Shown one piece after another: positions 12,301 through 21,299 of a stretch of 21,299 nucleotides of DNA. Location of the stretch: positions 1 through 21,299 of the forward strand of contig LRSR01011216.1 in the NCBI GenBank assembly GCA_001579985.1, in the 5' to 3' direction. Every line of letters starts with the position of its first letter. Positions within the stretch are counted from its first letter, which is position 1. The DNA comes from Hypsibius dujardini. Its lineage: Eukaryota > Tardigrada > Eutardigrada > Parachela > Hypsibiidae. The notes beneath the pieces are model-generated. The model made no database searches and was not told where the DNA came from. It worked only from the letters and a program-made list of their open reading frames with translations. Made by a program: the position numbers and the translations under genes.

Positions 12301-12659
12301 AAATTTTTTAGTATTATATATATTTATATATATATTTATTTTATTTTATATTGTATATATATTTATTTTATTTTTTATCATGTTTATTTATTTATTTCAT
12401 ATCATATACATTTATTCATTTTATATTATATATAAATACTTTTTATATATTTTATATTATTTGTTTGTTTGTTTTATATATATATATATTTATTATATTT
12501 TATTTTATCTATCATATGTATTATAATATACAGTATTATGTGAATATATACGCACCATAGCCAGACAGCAGCGGTGATCACTATGACCGCCAGCAGTGCC
12601 AGCAAGGCTTCCCTCGTTGTCACAGCCAGACCACTGGGTTCGATCAAGGGGGGGTCCAT
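8757..12659 (-). CDS. Cytochrome P450, CYP3-clan type, nine exons
   Basis: Minus-strand exons: 12659-12556, 12163-12064, 11441-11286, 11140-11021, 10564-10476, 10409-10264, 10044-9477, 9202-8978, 8913-8757. They join in phase to 1665 nt (554 residues), and all introns are GT-AG (64-622 bp). A membrane anchor lies at about 18-35. Then come GPTPSFIYGNM (proline hinge), the C-helix WKRVR motif, the I-helix AGYETT (about 360-365), the K-helix ESLR (418-421), NPDRF, and the haem loop FGDGPRNCIGM with Cys499. Such enzymes sit on the ER face and monooxygenate lipophilic substrates with P450 reductase. The haem loop, CIGM context and overall order resemble CYP3A/CYP6-like enzymes. Two oddities: a Pro/Gln-rich insertion before the I-helix (about 300-345) lengthens the protein, and the residue after CIGM is Ser (split codon AG|T) where Arg is usual. 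Subfamily and substrate cannot be told. Confidence 0.92.
9236..9436. repeat. Degenerate (CAGA)n array in P450 intron 7
   Basis: CAGA and CAGG units fill most of the 274-bp intron 9476-9203. In the P450 transcript the array reads TGTC/TGCC, which produces spurious Cys-Leu-Ser-Val-rich open frames. Confidence 0.9.
10185..10202. repeat. Perfect 18-bp AT palindrome in P450 intron 6
   Basis: GATATAGATATCTATATC reads identically on both strands. Probably a simple-sequence product in AT-rich intron DNA. Confidence 0.7.
10775..10935. repeat. AT-rich degenerate repeat in P450 intron 4
   Basis: The word ATTACATATT recurs with TATATTAAAT spacers at about 10814, 10843, 10860 and 10882. TATAATTAAGCTT occurs at both ends (about 10786 and 10911). 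Confidence 0.6.
11665..11730. repeat. 31-bp tandem duplication in P450 intron 2
   Basis: CTTAATATATATTAAAA followed by a T-rich spacer and TATCA occurs twice in tandem. Confidence 0.65.
12225..12545. repeat. TATA/TTTA-rich low-complexity block in P450 intron 1
   Basis: About 320 bp of TATATA, TTTATTTTA and related words with almost no G or C, filling most of intron 1 (12555-12164). Confidence 0.85.
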
Positions 12660-14716
12660 GATTAAGCGCCCGTGACCTGTTGTGGGAAATCTGGACCGAC
12701 GATTGCACCCAAACGTGCTGGCCTAATTAAAGGGGAAAAAAGTATGTGAAAGTCGAAAACCGTTGGACGTGCGATTATTAGAGAGACAGAGACTTACGGG
12801 AGAAAGGTGTGAAATATATATATGGTTTATTGTGTTGTCAAATTATATATTGATGTGTTAATTGCGCCGTGAGGTGTTAATTTTTTTCGTCATTGTTCGG
12901 AGCAGGTGAACCACTTGAGATCGGAACCGAAACGGCGACGTTTGCTGGGTGCTGGAGACGATTCACTTTACCGATTTTTCTGCACCGTTGTCATGGTTCT
13001 TCTTTTTGTAATCTGCACGAGTATGCGTGCAGGGTTGGCTCTTCGTTAGAGCTACCGATTATAATATTTACATGCACTAAACTTTGCTGGAAGAAACATG
13101 GCATGTACGCCCTTTTTTTCCCCTGAGTGGTCTCGTGTTTTGTGTGTGGGTCGGAACGTTGTACTAACGAAAACGTCCAGATTTCAACTGTTTGTTTAAA
13201 CTTTTCGTTTAACCTTAAAGCATAGCAGGATTCATTGCTGGAACGCAATACAAGCTTGGAGTCACGTGCGAAGCCCGAAGTGTCGTGAAAATATATCTGA
13301 CTGCCACCGTGTGCTCGTATCTGTCTCTACTGCGGTAAAAAGCGGTTTCATGGGCAAAAAAAGGTCTCGCATAGCGGAACTGAAATTCATGATCCTTTTC
13401 CTTTCATGGAGGTCTAATTCCGTGTCTGTCGTTTTTCTACAAATAAAAGTGACGCGATTTGACTAACAAGAAAAGGGAGCTACGTAAATCTGACAGTTAA
13501 GGTCCAAGTAACCACCAAGTAACATGCATATTTACGTATCTGATAACGTGGCAGTATTTGTTTCGTCAAAGCTAATTAAAAATGAGAATGATCGGTCGTT
13601 CCAACTGTTTGCCACCACCAATTCCATAGGCCATTTAAAGATCGCGTTTTATTTATACTTCAATACTTCTTTATTTTTTGCAGCTTTGATTGTTTGACTT
13701 TATTACTTTTTACTTGTATTATTTTAAATTTTTTGCTTCATACGGTTCAGCTGTTTTTTTTACCTTTCATTTGTACGTTTTTTTATTATGGAATGTCCAG
13801 GGGGCGAACCCGTTTTAATTTTAGACCCTTTCTCCTATCCTTACTAAGATATGGTAGGTTCTTGGAGTTTTGGAGAACCTAGCGACGTGTTAGCGACGCA
13901 GTTTCCAGGTAGGCTCTCCCCGTGACAAGGAAGGTTCGTTGGCTGGGCCATCAACAGGGACAGCAGCAATCGAAATGTTTGGCCTGTCAAACAATACCCG
14001 GGCGCATGATCATCGCACCGAAGGGGCCACCAACTTCTCAAGAGTCTTTTCTTTGGCATTCGACATATTCTGTTCGTTTGCACCAAGCAACATTTTCCAT
14101 TTTTTTCTCATGCGACGTGTTGGTTTCACGGTCTAGCTATGTGGCATATTTGTGTTGCGGCCATGTATACTGATGTACCTCTCTCTAGCGTGCATAAAAA
14201 AAACCCAGCTGTGAATGGAAAAACCCAAGGCCATTCGTGACTCGCTTTTTTCTCGCTCCTCATCAGTCAGGTTTACGCACAGGTCAAGCACAGTGGTGCG
14301 GTAAAATTCATACCGGAAGTGTGGGAACAGGCAGTGCAACTTCCACTTAAGTTATATATGTTTTTGCTTCTGCAAATTTAATTTTATATTTTTATATTAC
14401 TTGATGAAGTTGTAAGGAAAAATGAATTAGCTGCAATAATATTATATAGTATAGTATAATATAGTATAATGTAAATATAATATAGTATAATATATATATA
14501 ATATAATATAGTATAGTATTATTAATTATTCTAGTACTGACAGAAAATGGGTGCGCTGAATATCAATGGTTCGAACACGGAAGCACGTTTATTCCGGACA
14601 CGACGCCCGACGTCTTGTCTCTCGACAATCTGTCCTCAAGACATTTTGCTTTGATATCCAGAAATCTCAGCTGGCCTGCAAAATTATATGGTTCCCAATC
14701 CCTAATGACGTGGCGC
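12660..14716. other. Gene-poor region upstream of the P450 gene
   Basis: It includes the P450 promoter. No gene is supported. A palindrome-like site CTGCACGAGTATGCGTGCAG at about 13014-13033 resembles the palindromes of the 868-1938 fold-back. A TATAG/TATAA microsatellite lies at about 14440-14525. A minus-strand frame at 14339-14133 contains FRYEFYRTTVLDLC and LTDEEREKSE, which looks protein-like, but I could not link it to any exon chain. Confidence 0.4.
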
Positions 14717-15009
14717 TAGGGATAGCAAAAACTTAGATAAATCAACTATTAACTTTTTTACACAACTAAAAATTTAATTGACTAAAAACAATTAGGTAAA
14801 ACAATTGGGTTTTAGTTCATTTTTTTAAGCTCGGTTTTAACTGAACTTATTTAACTAATTTTAGTTTCCCCGAATAAATCTGTAGCGGCTAAGACTGCTA
14901 GTTTAGCTTTCTTGAAAAACTGAAAAACAAAAATATATAAATTAATTACTAAAAGTTATTTTAGTATAAGCTTAGTTTTTTCAGTTTTCCTTCAGTATTG
15001 CCTTCCCTA
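14717..15009. mobile_element. Short TIR element (MITE), same family as in Rab11 intron 4
   Basis: This 293-bp, very AT-rich segment starts TAGGGATAGCAAAAACTTAG. The reverse complement of its end is TAGGGAAGGCAATACTGAAG. Both ends match the termini of the element at 3582-4452. The interior is rich in CTAAAA, TTTAGT and similar short words, with no open frame of note. The flanking 8-mers cgtggcgc and aatggagc agree at 5 of 8 positions, suggesting at best an old, decayed 8-bp duplication. It sits in the gene-poor stretch between the P450 and CPEB genes. Confidence 0.6.
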
Positions 15010-15074
15010 AATGGAGCATTAAATGACCCCATCTCTCATTCACGCATATCTTCCCTTTCTCCATTTTCGTGTCC

Positions 15075-15135
15075 GCACTGTCTGCCTACAGACATTCTGT
15101 CCCCAGACATTCTGTCCCCAGACATCCAGGCCTGA
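15075..15135. repeat. Short CAGACATTCTGTCCC tandem repeat
   Basis: The unit CAGACATTCTGTCCCC occurs about two and a half times in tandem. The core AGACATTCTGTC is itself nearly palindromic, and the same words occur in the 61-bp repeat at 16030-16290. Confidence 0.7.
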
Positions 15136-15539
15136 ACTTTCTTCTCTAGACAGAAATTAGTCGGGAATGATGGACAAACACTCTCGGGTATGTCCTTCTG
15201 GCGGCCTCCAGCGAAGCATACCGACAGTCTGTACGGTACAATCTAAACAACCGTACAATCAAATGACCTTCTAGCACCTGGAGGTGGCAACTAGTTGTTG
15301 CTCTTGGCGACTGACTGAGTGGTGTGCCACGTGAGGCAGGTAATATTCACAGAATGTTTTAAAAAAGACTGGTCATAAGATATTCCAGGACCGAATTTGT
15401 GGTGTGGCGGCACGAGATCTTCTTACTGAGTACCCACAGGCTTATATCCCAAAGCCGTTTCCGGTTGCCCAGACTTGCAGAGCAATTCTCAAGTGCCTGC
15501 TCGTGTGGGCCGGTTTGAATAAGTCTTGGAACGTTTCCA

Positions 15540-17541
15540 GTGAAGTTTTTAATGATAAATGCGGCCAATATATATGTGTGTGATAGTACAAAGAGACACG
15601 AGAAAAAGAGAGGACATGTCGGCAAACGCAATAAAAAACTATATGCATTATAGTTATAAATGTAGGAATACAAGCAGAAATACCAGTACAAAGTGTGTTA
15701 TCAGAAAAAGAACCGCGCTGCTGCATATGTGTGTGCATGCAGAATGTTGTTATACATATAGAGAGGAAGGACAGTACAAATTAGAGTTTCAACCTTTGGG
15801 AAGAGAAAAATAATAAAACACTCTCGAAGGAAAAAAATATTACAAAAAAGAGAAATCGAAATCGGGTATATCTGTTGTGTGTGTTTGTGTATGTGTGGTG
15901 CGCACGTCGGCTTCTTCTTCTCCATCCTGGATTATTGCAAAAAAATACAAGGCTTGGTTTGGGGGCTATACACACATGAAGGTCGAACGCGACCCCTTGT
16001 CTGTGACACAATGTCCCCCAATCCCGTCCAGACAGCGTAGTCAGATACTCCACACAGTCAATTCAGATCTTCCAGTCAGACACTCGATCGTATAGGTCCA
16101 GTCAGACACTCCACGTGCTCAGTTGAGACATTCCAGTCAGACAATGGGTTGTATAGGTCCAGTCAGACACTCCACGTGCTCAGTTGAGACATTCCAGTCA
16201 GACAATCGGTCGTATAGGTCCAGTCAGACACTCCACGTAGTCAGTCCAGACATTTCAGTTAGACATTCTGTCGATTAGGTCTAGTCAGACAACCGTCGGA
16301 CAAATGGGAAGAAGTGCGAGGAACTTATTTTTCCGAGACGAAAAAAGTCATGAAAATGATGAGAAAATGAGGAACCCATGTCGGAGACAGAGACTTGACT
16401 AGACGCTCTCCCCCGACGTCTGATCGCAGTGTGGATAAAAAAATGTGTGGAAGAAGAAGGCGGGTACGAAACACACGCAAGTGTGGTAAAACCAGAAAAT
16501 ATTATGTAAAACTTGCGCCAAAAAAAGCAGACAACCCGAGTGTCATCAACAAAATATCACTCTCTGTAATCTTTGAAAAAAATCTCACACAAAAAAATCA
16601 AAAACCGCAGGTCAGACTTGAACCCATGTGTAAAAAAACAGATAGAAATTAGAATTGAAAAGAGAACAAAAGCAAAAAAAAGTTGGCAAACAAAATAAAC
16701 CTCCTTGAAAAAAAAAACAGAAGAGGAGAACCGACAGAGAACGCGGGAGAGCGGTCGGAGAGGGAGCACGAGAGAGCGGAGAGAGGGTCAAAAGAGGAGG
16801 AAAGCATTGTAAAAATATATATAGAGGTATTTGCAAAAGGATAGGATAAAAAATAGCTGACGATTAGAAAAGTTGCTCCATTGGGGTGTGTATCATCCTG
16901 ATGACGGGCTGTCCGGTTTGAGGTATATACGGTGTGAAAACACAGCAGAAAAATCCCAGAAGATCCCAAGTGTGAGGAAGACCCAGTGTCCACAATATTC
17001 TGTGTAGAAAATAATCCTTGGTAGCGTGTGTTGGCTGAAAGGTCTCCATCCATCCGTGGGTGTCGGGCGTGTGTACCGTCGGGGGCATATCGGGGATATA
17101 TAGCCAGAAAAGCATTAATTATATCTTTCAGAAAAATATAAAGGGAATGCGCCGTTCAAAAAAACCACACTGCAGGGGGTATCAAAAGACGACACGGAAG
17201 CCAGAGAGAAAGAGAGAGAGAGAGACAGGTAGGGGGGTAGTTAGGTGGGGCAAAAAAGGGTGAGCAAAACCAAAAAAAATAAAAACCTGATTTGTGAAAA
17301 GCGGCAAAAAAGCTTCAAAAGAAAAGCGCACATAGAAAAAGCCCTTGCGAAGCTGTGAAGAGAGGTATAAAGGCTTTGGCAATGGTGAAACAAACGTCGA
17401 CCTTCCTCCCGTTAGTTGCATTGTGTTTGTGGTGTGCGGGTAATCCACACAGTTATCGCTTTAGGACTCGTCCTTCCTGTTATTGCAGACCAGAAAAAGG
17501 GTATTGAAGTGTCGGGGCCTCCTCGAGGATGTCCCCTCAGT
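15540..17541 (-). other. Probable long 3' UTR of the CPEB gene
   Basis: Downstream of the CPEB stop codon the plus strand is strongly purine-rich (runs of A, GAGAGAGA at about 17204-17223), so the transcript strand is T/C-rich. Four transcript-strand TTTTTAT words, the canonical CPE, are visible: 17285-17279, 16852-16846, 16441-16435 and 15637-15631. No AATAAA was found on this strand. An ATTAAA variant lies at 15553-15548. The open frames here are low complexity and match no family. The 3' boundary is a guess. Confidence 0.35.
16030..16295. repeat. 61-bp tandem repeat, about 4.3 copies
   Basis: TATAGGTCCAGTCAGACACT starts at 16091, 16152 and 16213, with a diverged fourth start at 16274 and a degenerate copy before 16091, a constant 61-bp period. 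The copies starting at 16091 and 16152 differ at only two positions, so the expansion is recent. Each unit contains CAGTCAGACA twice. No ORF is conserved across units. Confidence 0.9.
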
Positions 17542-18865
17542 CTACCAACGCATGGCAGCTGGTCGCGAGCGGTCAACGCTGCTTTCCTTCGTCACCGGTT
17601 TGTGGTGCTCCTTGCCGGGGGAGGAGTGATGCGGCGTCCAGCAGTGCTCGCAGAGGTAGGCAAGGCAGCCGACTTGCGAGCAGAAGAGCGGTGCGCTCCG
17701 TCCGCTGCATTTCATTCCGTGGCAGTAGTCACAGATTTGATCGTCCAGTACGTAGGGCTTCAATTCGACCTGTCGTTCGGGAAACAGTTAACTTGATCGA
17801 GAGCCATGTTTGTCTTATCTGCCTATTCTTTTTATTCTGTCTCTCTGTCCGTCTGTATGTCTGTTTATGTGCCTGTGTGTCTGTCTACCTATATAGCTGG
17901 CTAACTGTCTGCCTGTCCATCTGTCTGCCTGTCTGCCTGTTAGTGTCTGTTTGTCTGTTTGTCTGCATGCCTGTATGTATGTATGCATGTCTGTCCTGTC
18001 TGTCTGATGCTTGTCTGTCCAACTTGTTATGCTTCTTACTCGTTTGTCAATTTCTCCATTCTGTAGCTGCACAAATCGCGCGTTGATGGCGGCGATGTAG
18101 CTCTGCTGATTGCTGAAGGTGATGCGACCAGCGCCCTTCGGGTACTTCAACTCAGAGTCCACGTCAATGCCAGCGTAGGCCACATAGCCGAATCGCTGGT
18201 TCATCAGAACGGCCAGTTCCTCTGTACAAAATAAAAAAAGTTGCAAATAAAACATTGAGAAGAAAGTACTTTCTTATTTCCGAAATTCGCAACTACGTAC
18301 GAGCTCGTAGAGGGCGTGGCACACCGCCCACAAACACCGTCAGACGGGGATCGAGTTTGCTCTGCGCGTCCAGGTAGCACTCGTTGTCGGTCAGTCGCCA
18401 CGGTCGAACTTGAACCTGAATACAAGAAATTGAACAATGTAAAAAATACCTTAATTTAAAATGCTTTTTAATATTGCCCCTTATTATATATTTCTTCGTC
18501 CAACTTACGGGCTTGTCTTTGTTTGTGGGACTGGAAACGTAAAAGTAGGTCTTGTCGCCCTCCTGGACGGACGCTTCCATGAGGGTCTGCACCGAAGACT
18601 CGTCTTGAAACAGCAGGAACGCGTATCCTAACAAACAACAAAAGCGATTGTCTGACTTTGCCTTGGACATCAAGAAAGGTGTGGCAGAAAATGTCTGTAT
18701 CGGTACCTTTCGGTGGGAAATACGACTTGCTCTCTGCCTTATGCGGCCAGTCCACAATCAACGGTCCGAATCGACGGAAGCTTGTTGTGATCTCCTCTGA
18801 AAATATTATGACAAAATAGTTTTAATTCCAAGCACGATGCGCGAATAAATATGGTCAGTCAGACT

Positions 18866-18915
<50 letters not shown>

Positions 18916-19276
18916 TAGACAGATAGACATTCAGTCAGTCAAACAGACAGACCAACAGGGACACAGACACAAAGACAGAGACACAGACATAAAAGACAGA
19001 AAGATACATACACACAAGACAGACGATAAGTTAGAAGGTTACCCTCGTCGATGTCCGGTGGAAGACCGCCGACAAAGACCTTCCGTGAGAAGACGTGCAT
19101 GTGGTCGCCGAACTCGGCCGAGCTGCTGGAGTGATTACGCGGAGACATCCGCGAACCCATAGGCGAGATGGACGCCGGAACCATCTGATCGAAGGGGTCT
19201 AGCAGGGGGTCGCTGTAGCCGCCACTGTGGGTGCGGGATCCGTCGTAAGACGCGTAGCTTCCGAAGAAACTTTTGC
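17542..19276 (-). CDS. orb2: CPEB2-4/Orb2-type translational regulator, C-terminal six exons
   Basis: Minus-strand exons: 19276-19043, 18796-18707, 18627-18509, 18415-18301, 18221-18040 and 17769-17542. They join in phase to 321 codons and a TAG stop. The first listed exon begins after a TTGCAG acceptor in mid-codon, so the gene is 5'-incomplete here. Order: Ser/Gly-rich linker; RRM1 from KVFVGGLPPDID through KGYAFLLFQDESSVQ; RRM2 from VFVGGVPRPLRA through KGAGRITFSNQQSYIAA; then the zinc ZZ domain with CDYC, a second Cys cluster (FC..C....CEHCW) and paired His. The VDWPHKAESKSYFPPKG segment is typical of CPEB2-4/Orb2, not CPEB1/Orb. These proteins bind U-rich elements in 3' UTRs and control poly(A) length and translation, notably in neurons and germ cells. 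The junction at 18301/18221 gives RAQEL where vertebrates have RAVEL. The low-complexity, often Gln-rich N-terminus is missing from this model. Confidence 0.95.
17815..18022. repeat. Degenerate (TGTC)n array in the last CPEB intron
   Basis: TGTC, TGCC and TGTA units over about 200 bp inside the intron 18039-17770. The transcript strand reads GACA. It creates spurious repetitive frames on both strands. Confidence 0.9.
18852..19025. repeat. (CAGA)n array in a CPEB intron
   Basis: About 13 pure CAGA units at 18863-18916, then degenerate CAGA/CACA units to about 19025, within the 246-bp intron 19042-18797. Confidence 0.92.
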
Positions 19277-20371
19277 CTGCAACAAAAGAAAAAACAGAAA
19301 CGGTAAAAAAAATTCTTTTTGTTTTACTATTTTTTCTAGTTTAATTTAAAGATGTAATGTCGTGACGTGACTAATATAGAAACCCTCATGGAACGATGCC
19401 TGTATATCAATTTGCTGCGCCCATCTCTTGCAGCTGCAGGGAAGCTCTTCAAAGACAGTAGAAGTAATAGTGCACGTAGTATTTAAAACAATGTTTAACC
19501 TAATATTTAAAATTGCATTTGAAGCAGTAAGGTATTAAATATACTAAAGTAGGAGCGTTCAAAGTGATGTTTAAAAAAATGTGAAGGACTTAAGATCTTT
19601 TTTGTTCTTCAAACAATTTCACATGGTATTTAAAACTGTTTACGTAGTATTTAAAATTCCAAGTAGTGTTTAAAATAGTATTTAGCGTAATATTTCAAAT
19701 CGCAGTTGAAATAGGAGTATTAAACTAATATAAAAAAATTGTGAAAGACTTGTTTGTTTTCATTTAAAGATTTTTTTTTAGTTCAGACAATTTCCCGAAT
19801 TGCATTTCAGCATGATATAACGCGCGTAATAGCATCTTGCATAACCTTAATAGAAAAATCATTAACGACCCCCCCCCCTCATTCATTCATCCACAGCTGT
19901 GTTTGGCTCGTGAACACGATTGCGTGCGTTGAATCCATCAAAAAATGGCCTCGTATACAGAAATCCTTCCCTCTTTCTCGTGTGTGAACTAACTCAGCTC
20001 AACTCAGAACGAAATCCCCTGTGAAACTATATCACACTTTCCTTTCTCTTGATGTCCCTCGTCAAAAATAATTGTCCCTATAACACACACTCTCTCACTC
20101 TCACGCTTCCGGATGTCCCGTTCGCCCAAACTCACACACAACGAACGCGTGCGGCAAACACAAATACACTATGTTACATATTATAAAAGCATATATCCCA
20201 AAAGATTTTTTTCACAACAATACGTTTTTTTCCGCGCTTCTCAATACGAATGTAGTACCCTCTCCCCCCAAGGACCTCGCGTGTATAAGTGCTGCCGGCA
20301 TGCGAGGCAGATGCGGTGAAAGTAGTGCCGCGAAAAGTTTATAACTCAACCCAATCCCGGACTGGCACAGA
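19277..20371. other. Upstream of the CPEB partial gene, likely intron, with degenerate TATTTAAA repeats
   Basis: No exon is recognised. Because the exon at 19276 begins mid-codon after an acceptor, at least the start of this stretch is intronic on the minus strand. From about 19474 to 19795 the words GTAGTATTTAAAA, TGTTTAAA and TAATATTTAAA recur, and two units of about 170 bp, each ending in CAATTTC, are recognisable. Confidence 0.5.
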
Positions 20372-20476
20372 CCGGCAGGCAGACAGACAAACAGAGAGAC
20401 AGAGAGATAGACAGACAGGTCGACAGACAGACAGGCCGACAGACAGGTCGACAGACAGACAGGCCGACAGACAGGC

Positions 20477-20513
<37 letters not shown>

Positions 20514-20534
20514 AGACAGACAGACAGACAGTCA
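20372..20534. repeat. (CAGA)n array with a CAGGYCGACAGA higher-order pattern
   Basis: CAGA units interrupted regularly by CAGGTCGACAGACAGACAGG-type segments at about 20416-20470, then a purer array to 20532. It lies upstream of the CPEB exons. Confidence 0.9.
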
Positions 20535-21299
20535 AGCACTATCGAGCTCAATTTGCGAATCGTTTTCGCGGAGCTCTCATTCTTAGAAAGCATTCAAAAA
20601 AAGGTCACAGCTATGCGTGTACATTACATATATATATATATATATATGTTATACAGAATGTTCTGTACATCCTTCCTGTGCTATGTGTGTGGATTGATCG
20701 TGCGTCTTTCCAGATCGCGACTGAGAGTGAATATGTGTGTGATAACTATGTTACTAGTGGGGTTCGATCAATCAACGTCCCCCTCCTCAAGCCCTCCATC
20801 ATCACCATTGGAACCATCCATTCCTCTCCCTGTCTCTCTGTATATGGCATCGGGACCCACTCTAACCAGCAACACAACTGCCTGTGTACCACACCATTAA
20901 AAGCCCAATGTATATTTTGGACGGAGCACGCGCTCTCGCGCATCCGTCCTTGGCAGTTCGCGGAAGTGTACATGCCTGTCTGCATAGGCTGTACATACTG
21001 ATTTGAGATTGTGTCTAGACCCGCGGCTGGACCTCTCGATCCGATCGGATAATGATGTTGTTCCATGGATGGAGAGAGGTTACGGCGCAGTACAGATCTT
21101 ACCCTTTTACACTGACTCTATGTGTTCGCGACAGTGATGCGTGTGTCTGTGTGTACTTTGCGTCGAGGGATCGCACTCCCGCGCTCGCGGAAACGGAAGA
21201 AAAGACGTTGGGGTGTTTTAAATTAGCTTTCGGCTTGGCAGGGGCTTTAGTGGGAAAGGAGACGAGCATGCAAAAATAAAGTAAAGCGTTGGTAATAAT
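20535..21299. other. Right end of window, no firm gene
   Basis: It contains a (TA)n run at about 20627-20647 and the weak candidate exon at 21066-20880. The remaining open frames look like chance. Confidence 0.4.
20880..21066 (-). CDS. Possible upstream exon of the CPEB gene (weak)
   Basis: An ATG at 21066-21064 in good context (ccATGG) opens a minus-strand frame starting MEQHHYPIGSRG and continuing with a Gln, Met and Tyr-rich segment around YVQPMQTGMYTS. Low-complexity sequence of that kind is common at the N-terminus of Orb2/CPEB2-4 proteins. The known CPEB exon at 19276 needs a phase-1 donor. AATG|GTGTGG at about 20888 is one candidate but not strong. The distance (1.6 kb) and lack of conserved residues leave this speculative. 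Confidence 0.2.

Noticed and set aside
14560-14590. tRNA-like GGTTCGAA box B word
   Set aside because: No matching box A at the right distance and no cloverleaf arms could be formed.
16649-17053. 134-codon minus-strand frame rich in Phe, Leu and Ser
   Set aside because: Low-complexity translation of a T/C-rich strand, better explained as CPEB 3' UTR.
17529-18086. 185-codon plus-strand frame
   Set aside because: Antisense to the CPEB ZZ exon and then through the TGTC array; the opposite strand is clearly coding.

Overview
This window looks like nuclear DNA of a bilaterian invertebrate. The genes are split by many GT-AG introns, the shortest 64-67 bp. Proteins match animal-specific families, non-coding DNA is AT-rich, and (GACA)n/(TGTC)n microsatellites recur. 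The Fer2-type bHLH gene and the compact introns would suit an ecdysozoan such as an arthropod or tardigrade, but the sequence alone does not fix the phylum. All exon models below were built by hand from splice signals, reading-frame phase and family similarity. No alignment was run.

Layout. (1) 1-2715 has no recognised gene; it holds a 21-bp minisatellite, a long inverted-repeat (fold-back) structure with striking palindromes, and a GACA array. (2) 2716-4878, plus strand: a complete six-exon Rab11 GTPase gene, with a probable intron in its 3' UTR and a TIR-bounded element in intron 4. (3) 7848-5634, minus strand: a three-exon Fer2-type bHLH transcription factor gene whose first exon had to be found by splice phase; its first intron carries a fold-back element with a short ORF, a near-perfect hairpin, and an E-box/CRE cluster. 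(4) 12659-8757, minus strand: a nine-exon microsomal cytochrome P450 of the CYP3-clan type. (5) 12660-17541: about 4.9 kb with no convincing gene, containing a second copy of the TIR element, AT microsatellites, a 61-bp tandem repeat and, next to the following gene, a purine-skewed stretch that is probably a long 3' UTR. (6) 19276-17542, minus strand: the six 3' exons of a CPEB2-4/Orb2-type translational regulator with RRM1, RRM2 and a zinc-binding ZZ domain. Its N-terminal exons lie upstream of 19276 or beyond the window.

The four genes are functionally unrelated (vesicle recycling, neural or endocrine cell fate, oxidative metabolism, translational control). They look like ordinary neighbours in an animal chromosome, not an operon or cluster. 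Rab11 and Fer2 converge; Fer2, the P450 and CPEB are head-to-tail on the minus strand. The less ordinary content is in the non-coding DNA: several small inverted-repeat elements, one fold-back carrying an unidentified 51-codon ORF, and six dispersed GACA arrays. I see no clear evidence of a new multi-gene system.
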